64,000 bases of DNA from Bradyrhizobium sp. URHD0069 (GTDB taxonomy: Bacteria > Pseudomonadota > Alphaproteobacteria > Rhizobiales > Xanthobacteraceae): positions 50,653-114,652 of the forward strand of contig NZ_JNIJ01000023.1 in assembly GCF_000701345.1 (NCBI RefSeq), given 5' to 3'. The position numbers were made by a program, and so were the translations under genes. Numbering within the stretch: the stretch's first letter is position 1; each line of letters begins with the position of its first letter. The notes beneath the pieces are model-generated. The model saw only the letters and a list, made by a program, of their open reading frames with translations. It was not told the DNA's origin and searched no databases. This document shows positions 46,374 to 55,350 of the stretch, in pieces.

Positions 46374-46911
46374 ACCGCGGCTGCTTGTCCATCCAGCGCC
46401 GCAATAGCCGCACGTTGCGGACATTGGCGCGGAACATCACGTCGAAGGCATCGCCCGCCAGCGGCACCAACCCGACCACGCCGTCCAGCGCGACATTGCT
46501 CAGCATACGTGCTGTGACGTGCCAGGGAGCACCGAGCGCACGCGCCTCACGCACCAGCCACAGCGAAATCGCAGTCGTAATGATGTCGCCTATCACCGGG
46601 ATCAATCCGATGAGGCCGTCGATGCCGTAGCGGATGTTGGTGCCGGGCACGACGAAGGCGACATCCAGAAGCTTGGCCAGCGCATCGAGCCGCGCCAAGC
46701 GCTGCTCGCGGGTGAGATTGCCGAACGGATTGGCGCTGGAATTGCCGAAGTCGAACCGGAAGCCTTGAAACCGATCGCCTAACGATTCCGCGGGGATCTC
46801 GCGCCCCTCCTGATCGATGATGGGGCCGCGCGCCTCCGCGCCGCGAAACGTGGCGCGGAAAGTGTTGCCGGAACGCGCAGTGCTGCGCGGATAGATCTCG
46901 TCATTCGACAT
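46372..46911 (-). CDS. DUF4112 membrane protein
   Basis: The 179-residue product has LARLDALAKLLDVAFVVPGTNIRYGIDGLIGLIPVIGDIITT and LSNVALDGVVGLVPLAGDAFDVMFRAN, the two halves of the DUF4112 domain, with an N-terminal 75-residue disordered region. Two membrane helices are likely. Function unknown. The stop codon lies inside a dispersed repeat, so the end may have been reshaped. ATG 46917 is another possible start. Confidence 0.82.
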   Translation of the reverse strand: MSNDEIYPRSTARSGNTFRATFRGAEARGPIIDQEGREIPAESLGDRFQGFRFDFGNSSANPFGNLTREQRLARLDALAKLLDVAFVVPGTNIRYGIDGLIGLIPVIGDIITTAISLWLVREARALGAPWHVTARMLSNVALDGVVGLVPLAGDAFDVMFRANVRNVRLLRRWMDKQPR

Positions 46912-47007
46912 CGTCATCAGATGGTAACGCGCCGCAGCGGCGCAAGTTGCGTCACGCCGTCGCGCTTCCAACCTGCGGTAACCAGCTATTTGCGGCCGGA
47001 CCCATCC

Positions 47008-47421
47008 TCATGCGGTCGCGGGCTTATCGACCGTCTTGTGCGCCACCCATGACGCGATCGCCCCCGGGATAAGGCCAACAAGGCCATAGAGGACGAACTG
47101 AGTGACACCGCTTTCCGGTCCCCGGGAGCCGTAGAACAATTCCGCCGCGGTGAAGGCGATCGCGCCGACGATCAGCATGCGGACAACCGGGCCAATTCTC
47201 TTGACGTGGACGAGAATATCATCGACCGCACCCAACATCAGCGAAGGCAGGATGCCGAACAGATAGCTGTACTGCAGCGTCTTGGCGAACACCACAAACA
47301 GCTTCTTGACCTCCGCATAGTTGGTTTCGGTCCAATATCCCGACATATAGGTGGTCACGAACAGCAGCAAAAACCCGCCGATGAAGGGCCCCAACGCCCC
47401 GAAAATCAAATACCGCTTCAT
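47008..47421 (-). CDS. Four-helix inner-membrane protein, unknown function
   Basis: The 137-residue product has helices near LIFGALGPFIGGFLLLFVTTY, YSYLFGILPSLMLGAV, VRMLIVGAIAFTAAELFY and FVLYGLVGLIPGAIASWVA. It resembles a small Bradyrhizobium family that I think is DUF5413, but I am not sure. No catalytic motif. Confidence 0.65.
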   Translation of the reverse strand: MKRYLIFGALGPFIGGFLLLFVTTYMSGYWTETNYAEVKKLFVVFAKTLQYSYLFGILPSLMLGAVDDILVHVKRIGPVVRMLIVGAIAFTAAELFYGSRGPESGVTQFVLYGLVGLIPGAIASWVAHKTVDKPATA

Positions 47422-47501
47422 GCCCCCACCTCGTGCCGCCCGTGTTTTGCCCGGTATAGCAGTTTGGTTTGTAATCGAACTACGTGAACTTGCATCATCG
47501 C

Positions 47502-48422
47502 TTATCCGCGATAGCTATTTTCATTATGCCAAACCAGCGAGGATCGATCGAGTTGCCGCTTTGGGTCAATCGGCTTTGCAACCGCTTGTCCATGTAAAGC
47601 ATAATAGTGACGACCGTTCTCGAATTCCTCCTTAATGCGCCGACTGACCTCAAATTTCATTTCCGGCGATATGGTCACATACCCGGCATCAAAGAGGCTG
47701 TGAATGTCGCGCCGAAGAAGAATTCCGTTTGACGCTTCGTGTGAGCCACCGTCTGCGAATGGACGAATGTGAGCAGCATCCAATGCCGGAAGCGTCCTCT
47801 CTCCTGAAATAGCGCAACGTCTTTGATAGTTGTCTGTAACGACTATCCGGAATGCACCCTGCCCAAGTCGCGGGCGAACGAGAACAGGCTCGCCGTATCG
47901 CGCCTGTTGTTCTGCGAATCCGACCGATGCCAAACTAGTCAGACCATTCTGAACTGCATTCCAAAGCACAAGGCCATCAGCGTTATCAGTGGAGTAGCCC
48001 TTGAAAGAGACGATATTCGAAGACCAGCTATCTGGCATAGGTATCCATCGTTCCTCCGGTAGGAAGAATGGCTGCGTGAGCACACGACATCCAATTACAA
48101 AATCGCTGCGATCGTCGGATGCGGAGCGTCGATACTTCGCGATACGCGCCCGCATTTCCATCGACGAATTGGCGCCGTTCGACCCTCCAAAGGCCTCCCA
48201 AGCTAGCGAGCAAGGAAGCGAATTTGCGTACGCGAACACACCTCCGCCAACGATGAAATTTCGTGGTGCGTGAAGCTTGAACAGAAATAGCTCGCCCGGT
48301 TCTAGCGCGCGAAAACTTTTGGCAGACGGCGACCAGAAATTAACTTCGGCCAATTCAGGCTTGAACCTAAGATGATCAAACCAATCGCCGTCGGTAACCG
48401 CAACGACCAGCCGTACCGCCAT
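47502..48422 (-). CDS. HNH endonuclease, possible modification-dependent restriction enzyme
   Basis: The 306-residue protein has a C-terminal HNH nuclease: CAISG, ALDAAHIRPFADGG, SNGILLRRDIHSLFD with the His, Asn and His of the metal/catalytic core. The first 190 residues are a separate domain with FRALEPGELFLFKLHAPRNFIVGGGVFAY, which resembles PUA/EVE-like base-recognition folds used in type IV restriction enzymes (inference). No methyltransferase is nearby. The gene uses fewer GC-ending codons than its neighbours, suggesting transfer. ATG 48422 is chosen, 3 codons inside the longer frame. Confidence 0.78.
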   Translation of the reverse strand: MAVRLVVAVTDGDWFDHLRFKPELAEVNFWSPSAKSFRALEPGELFLFKLHAPRNFIVGGGVFAYANSLPCSLAWEAFGGSNGANSSMEMRARIAKYRRSASDDRSDFVIGCRVLTQPFFLPEERWIPMPDSWSSNIVSFKGYSTDNADGLVLWNAVQNGLTSLASVGFAEQQARYGEPVLVRPRLGQGAFRIVVTDNYQRRCAISGERTLPALDAAHIRPFADGGSHEASNGILLRRDIHSLFDAGYVTISPEMKFEVSRRIKEEFENGRHYYALHGQAVAKPIDPKRQLDRSSLVWHNENSYRG

Positions 48423-48558
48423 CCACCGCATCCCCGTGAGACAATCGATAGATTGAATGTCGTTGATTTCGGGACAAATGGAAAGGACCGGCTAGCTACC
48501 TCCCTTTCCGACGAATGCCGGTTCAAGCGCGGCAACGTCAGACCAGATTAGTCGGCCC

Positions 48559-50184
48559 CTATTCCCCCCACGCCGCGAACGCGTCGTTGAACGCGCGGTC
48601 GCCGGGGGCGCCCTTTTCGATGGCGATGATGGCGCGGCGCTGGTTGACATAAACCAGCGGCACGTCGAACCACGAGCGCTCCTTCAGGAGTTGCAGGTTG
48701 CGTGCGCGGTCGGCCTCGACATTCGACAAGCCCACCAGGAAGAAGCCATCGGTGACCTTTACTGCCAGCCCCGCCAACGGCGTGCCGCGCGCCTGCTCGT
48801 TGGATTTCATCAGAATGCCCGGGACGTTGCCGACGCCGCCGCCAGTGAAATCCGGCGGCAGGATGAAGGTCAGCTCCGCGGTGTGGCTTGCCGGCAGCGA
48901 GGTGTCGGTGTTGCGGCGGAACGACATCGTCATCTTGAACTTGCGGTCGGGGATATCGATGTCGGCTCGAACAGCGATATCGGCCTTCTGACCGGCGGTG
49001 GCTTTGATCTGTTCAATGCGCCAGATCACCGAGCCGACATACTGCTTGCCCTTGGGATCGGAGGGATCCTCGTCATACAGCACCACGCGCTGCGCCACCG
49101 GCGCGACCTGCTCCGACGAGGGCTGGCCCACGCGGTCTGGAATCTTCGGCTTCGACAGCGGCGCCGAGGTGTCCTTTGGCGCTTCCACGATTTGGGAGGG
49201 CTTGAACAGGCCGCTCACGGTCGTCACCAGCGACTTGCCCCACAAGACCGCGGCGCCGACCAGGATCAGCACGATGCCGACGGCGATCGCGCTCTTGAAC
49301 GGAAACATCGCGCCGCCGCGCGCCCGCTTCGTCGCAAGGTCCGCTGCCGGACGCGGGCGCGGCCCGAACGGCTGCTGCGCGTAGCGCTCGGCCTCGTCAA
49401 CGGACTCGTCGTACGAATAGAGCGCGTCGGGATCGGCGCCGCGATTTTCCATGTTCGGCTCGAGCCGGTCGAACTCAGGTGAGGGCGACGGCACGTTGGC
49501 ATAGGTCTTTCGCGCAGCGCGGCTGGCTTGCGCCGCGGCGCGGCCGAGATCGTCGGCGTCGGCGGCGATGTCGCGGAAGCCACGCACGCCCGGCGCCTGC
49601 GGAGCGGTGTTGTCGGGGCCGCGCCGCGGCGCGCCGGTGCGTTCGCGGGTCGGCGGCAGCTGCGGATCCTGCATCGGGATTTGCGGCTGGGACTGCGGAA
49701 GTTGCGGCCGCGGCGGCGGTGCGTCGGCACGAAGGTTGCGCTGCAGGCGCGGGTCCTGCCGGTCTTCCTGGCCGAGCGGCGGACGTTCGTTGCGTGATGC
49801 CGGCGGCGAAGGCGGGCGCGGACGCGACGGCGGCGAAGGCTGGGATGTCGACGGTGGCGGCGCCGGTTCGGCCGGCCGCGCATTGGGCCGGGTGGTGGCG
49901 CGGAACGCATCGCCGGCGCGGGCGCCGCCGGAGCGCGGGGCGTCCCCGGGGCGCGTGGTGTCCCGGGCGCGCAGGGCCGCTTCGGATTCGACCTTGCGCA
50001 CGGCCTCCTCCAGCGACAGCCGCTCGCGGGTGATTTCGGATTCGCTGAGCGGCGGCTGCACGCTGCGCAGTTGCGCGATCAACGCGGCGCGCGCCCGTTC
50101 ATAAAGCGCGCGGCGGCTCTCGCCGGGGGCACTGGGATCCAGTCCGGCGATGGCGCGGGCGATCAGTGGGTAGTAGTCAGCCAT
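48559..50184 (-). CDS. Large anchored conserved hypothetical protein
   Basis: The 541-residue product has an N-terminal helical part (residues 1-75, with the ordered LSLEEAVRKVESEAALR), a long Pro/Arg-rich disordered region (about 75-230), a single membrane helix near residue 300 (AIAVGIVLILVGAAVLWG), and an ordered C-terminal periplasmic domain with KMTMSFRRNTDTSLPASHT. I recall this in Bradyrhizobium without assigned function. It may be a cell-envelope protein. It lies 37 nt downstream of purA on the same strand. Confidence 0.75.
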   Translation of the reverse strand: MADYYPLIARAIAGLDPSAPGESRRALYERARAALIAQLRSVQPPLSESEITRERLSLEEAVRKVESEAALRARDTTRPGDAPRSGGARAGDAFRATTRPNARPAEPAPPPSTSQPSPPSRPRPPSPPASRNERPPLGQEDRQDPRLQRNLRADAPPPRPQLPQSQPQIPMQDPQLPPTRERTGAPRRGPDNTAPQAPGVRGFRDIAADADDLGRAAAQASRAARKTYANVPSPSPEFDRLEPNMENRGADPDALYSYDESVDEAERYAQQPFGPRPRPAADLATKRARGGAMFPFKSAIAVGIVLILVGAAVLWGKSLVTTVSGLFKPSQIVEAPKDTSAPLSKPKIPDRVGQPSSEQVAPVAQRVVLYDEDPSDPKGKQYVGSVIWRIEQIKATAGQKADIAVRADIDIPDRKFKMTMSFRRNTDTSLPASHTAELTFILPPDFTGGGVGNVPGILMKSNEQARGTPLAGLAVKVTDGFFLVGLSNVEADRARNLQLLKERSWFDVPLVYVNQRRAIIAIEKGAPGDRAFNDAFAAWGE

Positions 50185-50221
50185 CTCTGTTCAACATTGA
50201 AGGCTTTGCGGTAACATCTCG

Positions 50222-51514
50222 TTAAGCCTCAAACGGGTTCTGTACCAGAATAGTATCTTCGCGTTCCGGGCTGGTGGAAAGCAAGGCGATTGGGCAGCCC
50301 ACCAATTCCTCGACCCGACGGACATATTTGATCGCCTGTGCCGGCAGATCCGCCCAGGAGCGGGCGTTGGCGGTCGGCTCCTTCCAGCCTTCGATGGTCT
50401 CGTAGATCGGCACCACCCGGGCCTGCGCCCCCTCGCCCGCCGGCAGATGGTCGATTTCCTTGCCGTCCAGCATGTAGCCGACGCATACCTCGATACTGTC
50501 GAAGCCGTCGAGAATATCGAGCTTGGTCAGCGCCAGGCCGTTGATGCCGCAGGTCCGCACGGTCTGGCGCACCAGCATGGCATCGAACCAGCCGCAGCGG
50601 CGCGGGCGGCCGGTGTTGGTGCCGAATTCGCGGCCGCGCTCGCCGAGCCTGCGGCCGATCCCGTTGTCCTGCTCAGTCGGAAATGGCCCCTGACCGACCC
50701 GGGTCGTATAGGCCTTGCATATCCCCAGGACATAGCCGACCGCGCTCGGACCGAGGCCGGTCCCGGTCGCCGCCTGCGCCGCCACCGTGTTGGACGAGGT
50801 GACGTAAGGATAAGTGCCGTGGTCGACGTCGAGCAGCGCGCCCTGGGCGCCCTCGAACAGGATGCGCTTGCCCTCGCGGCGCTTCAGGTCGAGCAACCGC
50901 CACACCGTTTCCGCATACGGCAAAAGTTGCGGCGCCAGCGCCGTCAGCTCCTTCAAAATTCCAGCGCCGTCGATTTCTTCCAGCTTGAGCCCGCGGCGCA
51001 GCGCGTTGTGGTGCGCCAGCAGCCGGTCGATCTTGTGCGGCAGCGTGTCGAGATCGGCGAGGTCCATCAGCCGGATCGCGCGGCGGCCGACCTTGTCCTC
51101 ATAGGCCGGCCCAATGCCGCGCCGCGTGGTGCCGATCGCGGTGGCCGCGTTGGAAGATTCCCTGAGCGCATCGAGTTCGCGATGCAGCGGCAGGATCAGT
51201 GTGACATTTTCGGCGACCCGCAGATTTTCCGGGCTGACGGCGACGCCTTGCGCTTTCAGCTTTGCCACCTCATCGAGGAAGGCCTGCGGGTCGAACACCA
51301 CGCCGTTGCCGATCACCGCCAACTTCGACGGTCGCAACACGCCGGAGGGCAATAGCGCCAGCTTGTAGGTCTCGCCGTTGATGACGAGCGTATGGCCGGC
51401 ATTGTGGCCGCCCTGGAAGCGCACGACGATGTCGGCCTGCTCCGACAACCAGTCGACGATCTTGCCCTTCCCTTCGTCGCCCCACTGGGCGCCGACGACG
51501 ACAACATTGGCCAT
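50222..51514 (-). CDS. purA: Adenylosuccinate synthetase
   Basis: PurA joins IMP and aspartate using GTP on the way to AMP. The 430-residue product starts with [20 protein letters not shown] (GTP loop) and keeps [51 protein letters not shown] and [14 protein letters not shown] 51514 has an AGGGGA site; the frame upstream to 51667 is not real. Length is normal. Confidence 0.97.
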   Translation of the reverse strand: MANVVVVGAQWGDEGKGKIVDWLSEQADIVVRFQGGHNAGHTLVINGETYKLALLPSGVLRPSKLAVIGNGVVFDPQAFLDEVAKLKAQGVAVSPENLRVAENVTLILPLHRELDALRESSNAATAIGTTRRGIGPAYEDKVGRRAIRLMDLADLDTLPHKIDRLLAHHNALRRGLKLEEIDGAGILKELTALAPQLLPYAETVWRLLDLKRREGKRILFEGAQGALLDVDHGTYPYVTSSNTVAAQAATGTGLGPSAVGYVLGICKAYTTRVGQGPFPTEQDNGIGRRLGERGREFGTNTGRPRRCGWFDAMLVRQTVRTCGINGLALTKLDILDGFDSIEVCVGYMLDGKEIDHLPAGEGAQARVVPIYETIEGWKEPTANARSWADLPAQAIKYVRRVEELVGCPIALLSTSPEREDTILVQNPFEA

Positions 51515-51550
51515 TTCGCGCGTATCCCCTCTGCAACCATCTTCATACGA

Positions 51551-51620
51551 GCATGATCTCTTGGGAGAACCGCTCCGCACCCTCGAATCAAGTCCGAAGG
51601 CATGCTTTTCCGGATCATGC
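51551..51620. repeat. gcatgatc...gatcatgc palindromic repeat upstream of purA
   Basis: Terminal arms gcatgatc (51551-51558) and gatcatgc (51613-51620) enclose gaatcaagtccgaaggcatgcttttcc, a close relative of the units at 46192-46373. The rest of the 360-bp gap up to ybaK shows no gene. Confidence 0.82.
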
Positions 51621-51874
51621 GCCCAGCGTAAATCACGGCCGGGGCCGCTCGCATGCGAGGCACCCATTCGGATAAAGGAAGCGGGCTATCGACGCAAGCA
51701 AGAACAGGCCTTTCAGAGGGGTGATAGCTGGGTTCAACTCATTGATATCCCCTGAAAATTTGTGGTTGCGCCAAGGCAGAAAATCTCGTTGCGAGCCTAA
51801 ACCGGAGCGGGCGTGATGGTCGGCCTTGTAAACGTCACCCTGCAAGGCAAAGGAAGCTTACGGGATCAGGCTTT

Positions 51875-52348
51875 ATGTCCAGAATCACCCGCGCGACTCA
51901 GGCGCTGCAGAAAGCCGGCGTGGCGTTCACGCTCCACACCTATGCCTACGATCCTGATGCCGAGCGGATCGGCTTGCAGGCCGCCGAGGCGCTCGGCATC
52001 GAACCGCGACGCATGCTGAAGACGTTGATGGCGAAGGTCGACGGCAAGCCGGTCTGTGTCGTGGTGCCGTCGGATCGCGAGGTCAGCATGAAAAAGCTTG
52101 CCACGGCGTTTGGCGGCAAGACCGCGAACATGATGAGCCCGGCCGATGCCGAGCGGCTAACCGGATATTACGTCGGCGGCATCAGCCCGTTCGCCCAAAG
52201 AAAGCGGGTGCCGGTGGCGATCGACCAGGCGGCGCTGGCCGAGACGAGTGTGTACCTGAATGGCGGACAGCGCGGGTTGCAGATCGAAATCGATCCCAAC
52301 GACATGGTCAGGGCGCTTGATGCGATCGTACTGACGCTGACGAGTTGA
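51875..52348 (+). CDS. ybaK: Cys-tRNA(Pro)/Cys-tRNA(Cys) deacylase
   Basis: YbaK hydrolyses cysteinyl-tRNA(Pro) that ProRS makes by mistake. The 157-residue product has the family's MLKTLMAKVDGKPVCVVVPSD with the catalytic Lys, KKLATAFGGKTANMMSPADAERLTGYYVGGISPFA and VYLNGGQRGLQIEIDP. Length and motifs are standard. Confidence 0.93.
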   Translation: MSRITRATQALQKAGVAFTLHTYAYDPDAERIGLQAAEALGIEPRRMLKTLMAKVDGKPVCVVVPSDREVSMKKLATAFGGKTANMMSPADAERLTGYYVGGISPFAQRKRVPVAIDQAALAETSVYLNGGQRGLQIEIDPNDMVRALDAIVLTLTS

Positions 52349-52405
52349 GTGCCGGCGGTATCCGACGCCTGCTCGTATCCATCGTGCTCAACGGAGGATT
52401 TGGCT

Positions 52406-52565
52406 ATGAGAACCTACTACTCCCCCGTGGCGATCGCCGATCGGCTTTGACCGCTTCTTCGATCTGGTCTCCGCGGCGAATGCTCGCCGCGGAGGTTCCT
52501 TGCGTCCTGTTCCCGCAGACGACGAGGCCCCCGGCGCATGGTCGCGATGCATGTTGTGCCATTGA
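52406..52565 (+). pseudogene. Frameshifted N-terminal remnant of a small heat-shock (Hsp20) gene
   Basis: A GGAGG site precedes ATG 52406, giving MRTYYSP; after an apparent one-base gain the neighbouring frame continues as WRSPIGFDRFFDLVSA, which together resemble the opening of rhizobial Hsp20 proteins (MRTYDF..., GFDRLFDL). No alpha-crystallin domain follows and the frame ends at 52565. Also here is the 10-bp stem hairpin tccgcggcga/tcgccgcgga at 52470-52493. The rest of 52349-52678 is empty. Confidence 0.5.
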
Positions 52566-52678
52566 TGCGCGGTGAAAATCCGTGTCTGTGACATAGGCTG
52601 GGCAAAAACTCCGGCCCGGTGCCAAACATCGGGCCGGCGCCGCGGCGTCATTGAACCCGGGACAAGAACCGCCGCCTT

Positions 52679-53614
52679 ATGTCTGCATCCGATCCCACCT
52701 CGAGCGCCGCGGCTCCCGGCAGCTGGCTCGCCAACCAGCCGTATCTGCTGCTCTCCATCACCGCGCTGTGCTGGGCCGGCAATGCCATCGTCGGCCGCCT
52801 CGCCGCCGGACATATTCCGCCGGTGACGTTGTCGTTCCTGCGCTGGTCGTTCGCATTTCTGATCATTCTCCCGTTCGCCTGGAAACATCTGGTGCGCGAC
52901 TGGGGCGCGATTCGCGCCCGGCTCGGCGGCATGATCGTGTTCTCCGTCACCGGGGTGGCCGCCTTCAATACCATGCAGTACTGGGCGCTCGAACACACCC
53001 AGGCGCTCAACACGCTGCTGCTGCAGTCGGCCGTACCGCTGTTCGTGGCCATCTGGTCGCTGGCGTTGCTCGGCGTCCGCTTGACGCTGGCACAGGCCGG
53101 CGGGATCGCGCTGTCGATGACGGGCGTGCTGGTGATCCTGCTGCGCGGCGACCTGACGGCGCTCACAAGCATCGAGCTCAACAAGGGCGACCTCATCGTC
53201 ACCGTGGCACTGGCGATCTTCGGGCTATATTCGGTGCTGTCGCTGAAGCGGCCGGAAATTCACGACCTGTCCTTTGTCGGCTTCACCTTCGGCTGCGGCG
53301 CGGCATGCCTCATCCCTCTCTGGATCTGGGAATTGATTTCGCGTCCGGTGATGCAGCTGGACACCGCGAACCTGCTGTCGCTGTTTTACGTCGCGGTATT
53401 TCCCTCGACGCTGGCTTACCTGTGCTTCAATCGCGGCGTGCAGCTGATCGGCGCCAACCGCGCCGCGCCTTTCTTTCATGCGGTGCCGGTGTTCGGATCC
53501 GCGATGGCAATCGTCTTTCTCGGCGAACACCCGCAGCTGTTTCATATCATGGGCTTTGCGCTGGTACTGACCGGCGTCTTCGTTGCTTCCCGGAAGCCGG
53601 CGAATGCTGGTTAG
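52679..53614 (+). CDS. EamA/DMT-family transporter
   Basis: The 311-residue inner-membrane protein has ten predicted helices in two EamA repeats, with the first repeat's WAGNAIVGR and the second's FPSTLAYLCFNRGVQLIGANRAAPFFHAVPVFGSAMAI. The family exports or imports small metabolites such as amino acids; this member's substrate is unknown. A closely similar gene is at 54313-55248. Confidence 0.88.
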   Translation: MSASDPTSSAAAPGSWLANQPYLLLSITALCWAGNAIVGRLAAGHIPPVTLSFLRWSFAFLIILPFAWKHLVRDWGAIRARLGGMIVFSVTGVAAFNTMQYWALEHTQALNTLLLQSAVPLFVAIWSLALLGVRLTLAQAGGIALSMTGVLVILLRGDLTALTSIELNKGDLIVTVALAIFGLYSVLSLKRPEIHDLSFVGFTFGCGAACLIPLWIWELISRPVMQLDTANLLSLFYVAVFPSTLAYLCFNRGVQLIGANRAAPFFHAVPVFGSAMAIVFLGEHPQLFHIMGFALVLTGVFVASRKPANAG

Positions 53615-53809
53615 TTTGCATCGACCGGCAGGGATTGATCGCAATTCCCGCTCGTCAGACCATGACATCCAGCCTCAAAAGACGGAGTGGCCGTCCACAT
53701 ACGCACCGTACGTTGCTGCCGAGGATCAACACGTTCGGCTGGGGCATGGCAGGCCTTGCTTCGCTGTCGGCTGAGGAGCGTTCGGCAGCAAAACGGCGAT
53801 ATAGCCCGC

Positions 53810-54211
53810 CTATCCCATCTTGAATTTGCTGTAGGCCTCGCTGGTGGCGATGATCACGTGTTCGGCGCAGCCGTTGCGGCGATGCGGATCGCTCAAATTC
53901 TCGTAATCCGCCGACGTCATCATGTCGAGAAATGCCGCGACATCAGGATAATACACCAGTGCCACATAATCCCATTTGTTGCCGTGTTGCGGGCCGAGCG
54001 CGACGCCCTTGGCGTTGCCGGTCCACAGCAACGTTCCGCCGCGCGCCTTGATCATCGGCACGGTCAGGGCGCTGTAGCGCAGATAGGCATCCCAACCGCT
54101 GCCGTCGCCATCTAGCGAGCGATCGTGGAACCGCATCAGGTTCACCATCACGACCGGCCCCCGATGCTCCAACTCTTTGAGTCCTTCGATATTCAGCAAA
54201 TCCACGCCCAT
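53810..54211 (-). CDS. DUF1330 protein
   Basis: The 133-residue product has MVNLMRFHDRS, GGTLLWTGNAKGVALGPQHGNKWDYVALVYYPDVAAFLDMM, the dimeric ferredoxin-like DUF1330 fold. Such proteins are small stand-alone enzymes or binding proteins of unknown activity. It lies antisense between two paralogous EamA transporters. ATG 54211 (MGVDLLN) is used. Confidence 0.82.
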   Translation of the reverse strand: MGVDLLNIEGLKELEHRGPVVMVNLMRFHDRSLDGDGSGWDAYLRYSALTVPMIKARGGTLLWTGNAKGVALGPQHGNKWDYVALVYYPDVAAFLDMMTSADYENLSDPHRRNGCAEHVIIATSEAYSKFKMG

Positions 54212-54312
54212 GGCCGTCCCCTTGGTTACGCTCAATAGGATCAGGACATTGTAGCATTGCAAGCGCGGGTCTTGTCGCACGGCATGAATCCGGCACAACT
54301 CCACCTCACCCG

Positions 54313-55248
54313 ATGACTAGTCCCGCGCCAGCGCCGCCTGTCCCCGCTCCGGTCAGATGGCTCAGCAATCAGCCCTACCTGCTTTTGAGCCTGACTTCGC
54401 TGTTCTGGGCCGGTAATATCGTGCTGGCCCGCTACGTCGCCGACCACGTGCCGCCGATGACGCTATCTTGCGTCAGGTGGATCGGTGCATTTGTCATGGT
54501 GCTGCCGTTCGCTTGGCCGCATCTCCGGCGCGACTGGCCGGCGTTGCGCGCCCATCTTCCGTTGATAGTGCTGCTCTCGGCGACGGGCTTCGCCGTCAAC
54601 AACGCGCTTTCCTACTGGGCGCTGCACTACACCCAGGCACTGAACGCGCTGTTGATCCAGTCATCCGGACCGCTGTTCGTGGCGCTGTGGTCGCTGTTGT
54701 TGTTCGGCGTGCGCCTGACATGGGCGCAGCTCGCCGGCATCCTTATTTCGCTCGCGGGGGTGCTGACCATCATCCTGCGCGGCGACATCGGAGCGATCGC
54801 CAGCATTCAGTTCAACAAGGGCGACGTGATGCTCGGCGGTGCGCTGCTGGCATTCGGGCTCTATTCGGCGCTGATGCCGCGCCGGCCGAAGACGCATCAG
54901 CTGTCGCTGATTTCCTTCACCACCGGCTGCGGCGCGCTGCTGCTGTTGCCCTTTTCGATCTGGGAGTTCTCAACCGGCTTCACGCTGAAGTTCGACGCCT
55001 TGACGGTTGCGACCCTGATCTACGTCGTGATCTTTCCCTCCACGCTGGCCTATCTGTTCTTCAACCGCGGCATCGCGCTGATCGGGCCGAACCGGGCCGC
55101 GCCGTTCTTTCATCTGATGCCGGTATTCGGCTCGGCGATGGCGATCCTGCTGCTCGGCGAACAGCCGCGGTTGTTTCATCTCGTCGGCTATGTGCTGGTG
55201 CTGGCGGGCGTGGTGATCGCGTCGCGACGGGCGTCGGCCGCTGTATGA
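54313..55248 (+). CDS. EamA/DMT-family transporter, paralogue of 52679-53614
   Basis: The 311-residue protein is the same length as its neighbour and shares WLSNQPYLLLS, the YWALHYTQALN / YWALEHTQALN region, FPSTLAYLFFNRG and NRAAPFFHLMPVFGSAMAI. Ten membrane helices are predicted. The two genes probably arose by tandem duplication, with the DUF1330 gene included between them. Substrate unknown. Confidence 0.88.
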   Translation: MTSPAPAPPVPAPVRWLSNQPYLLLSLTSLFWAGNIVLARYVADHVPPMTLSCVRWIGAFVMVLPFAWPHLRRDWPALRAHLPLIVLLSATGFAVNNALSYWALHYTQALNALLIQSSGPLFVALWSLLLFGVRLTWAQLAGILISLAGVLTIILRGDIGAIASIQFNKGDVMLGGALLAFGLYSALMPRRPKTHQLSLISFTTGCGALLLLPFSIWEFSTGFTLKFDALTVATLIYVVIFPSTLAYLFFNRGIALIGPNRAAPFFHLMPVFGSAMAILLLGEQPRLFHLVGYVLVLAGVVIASRRASAAV

Positions 55249-55350
55249 ACTGTCAATTGCGACGCCATACAGGCTTTCGCTTTGACCTTTAGCAGGCTAG
55301 CCTGCTCGGCAACAAACGATCAAGAAGCGCTCTTGGGGAGACGGAACGGA

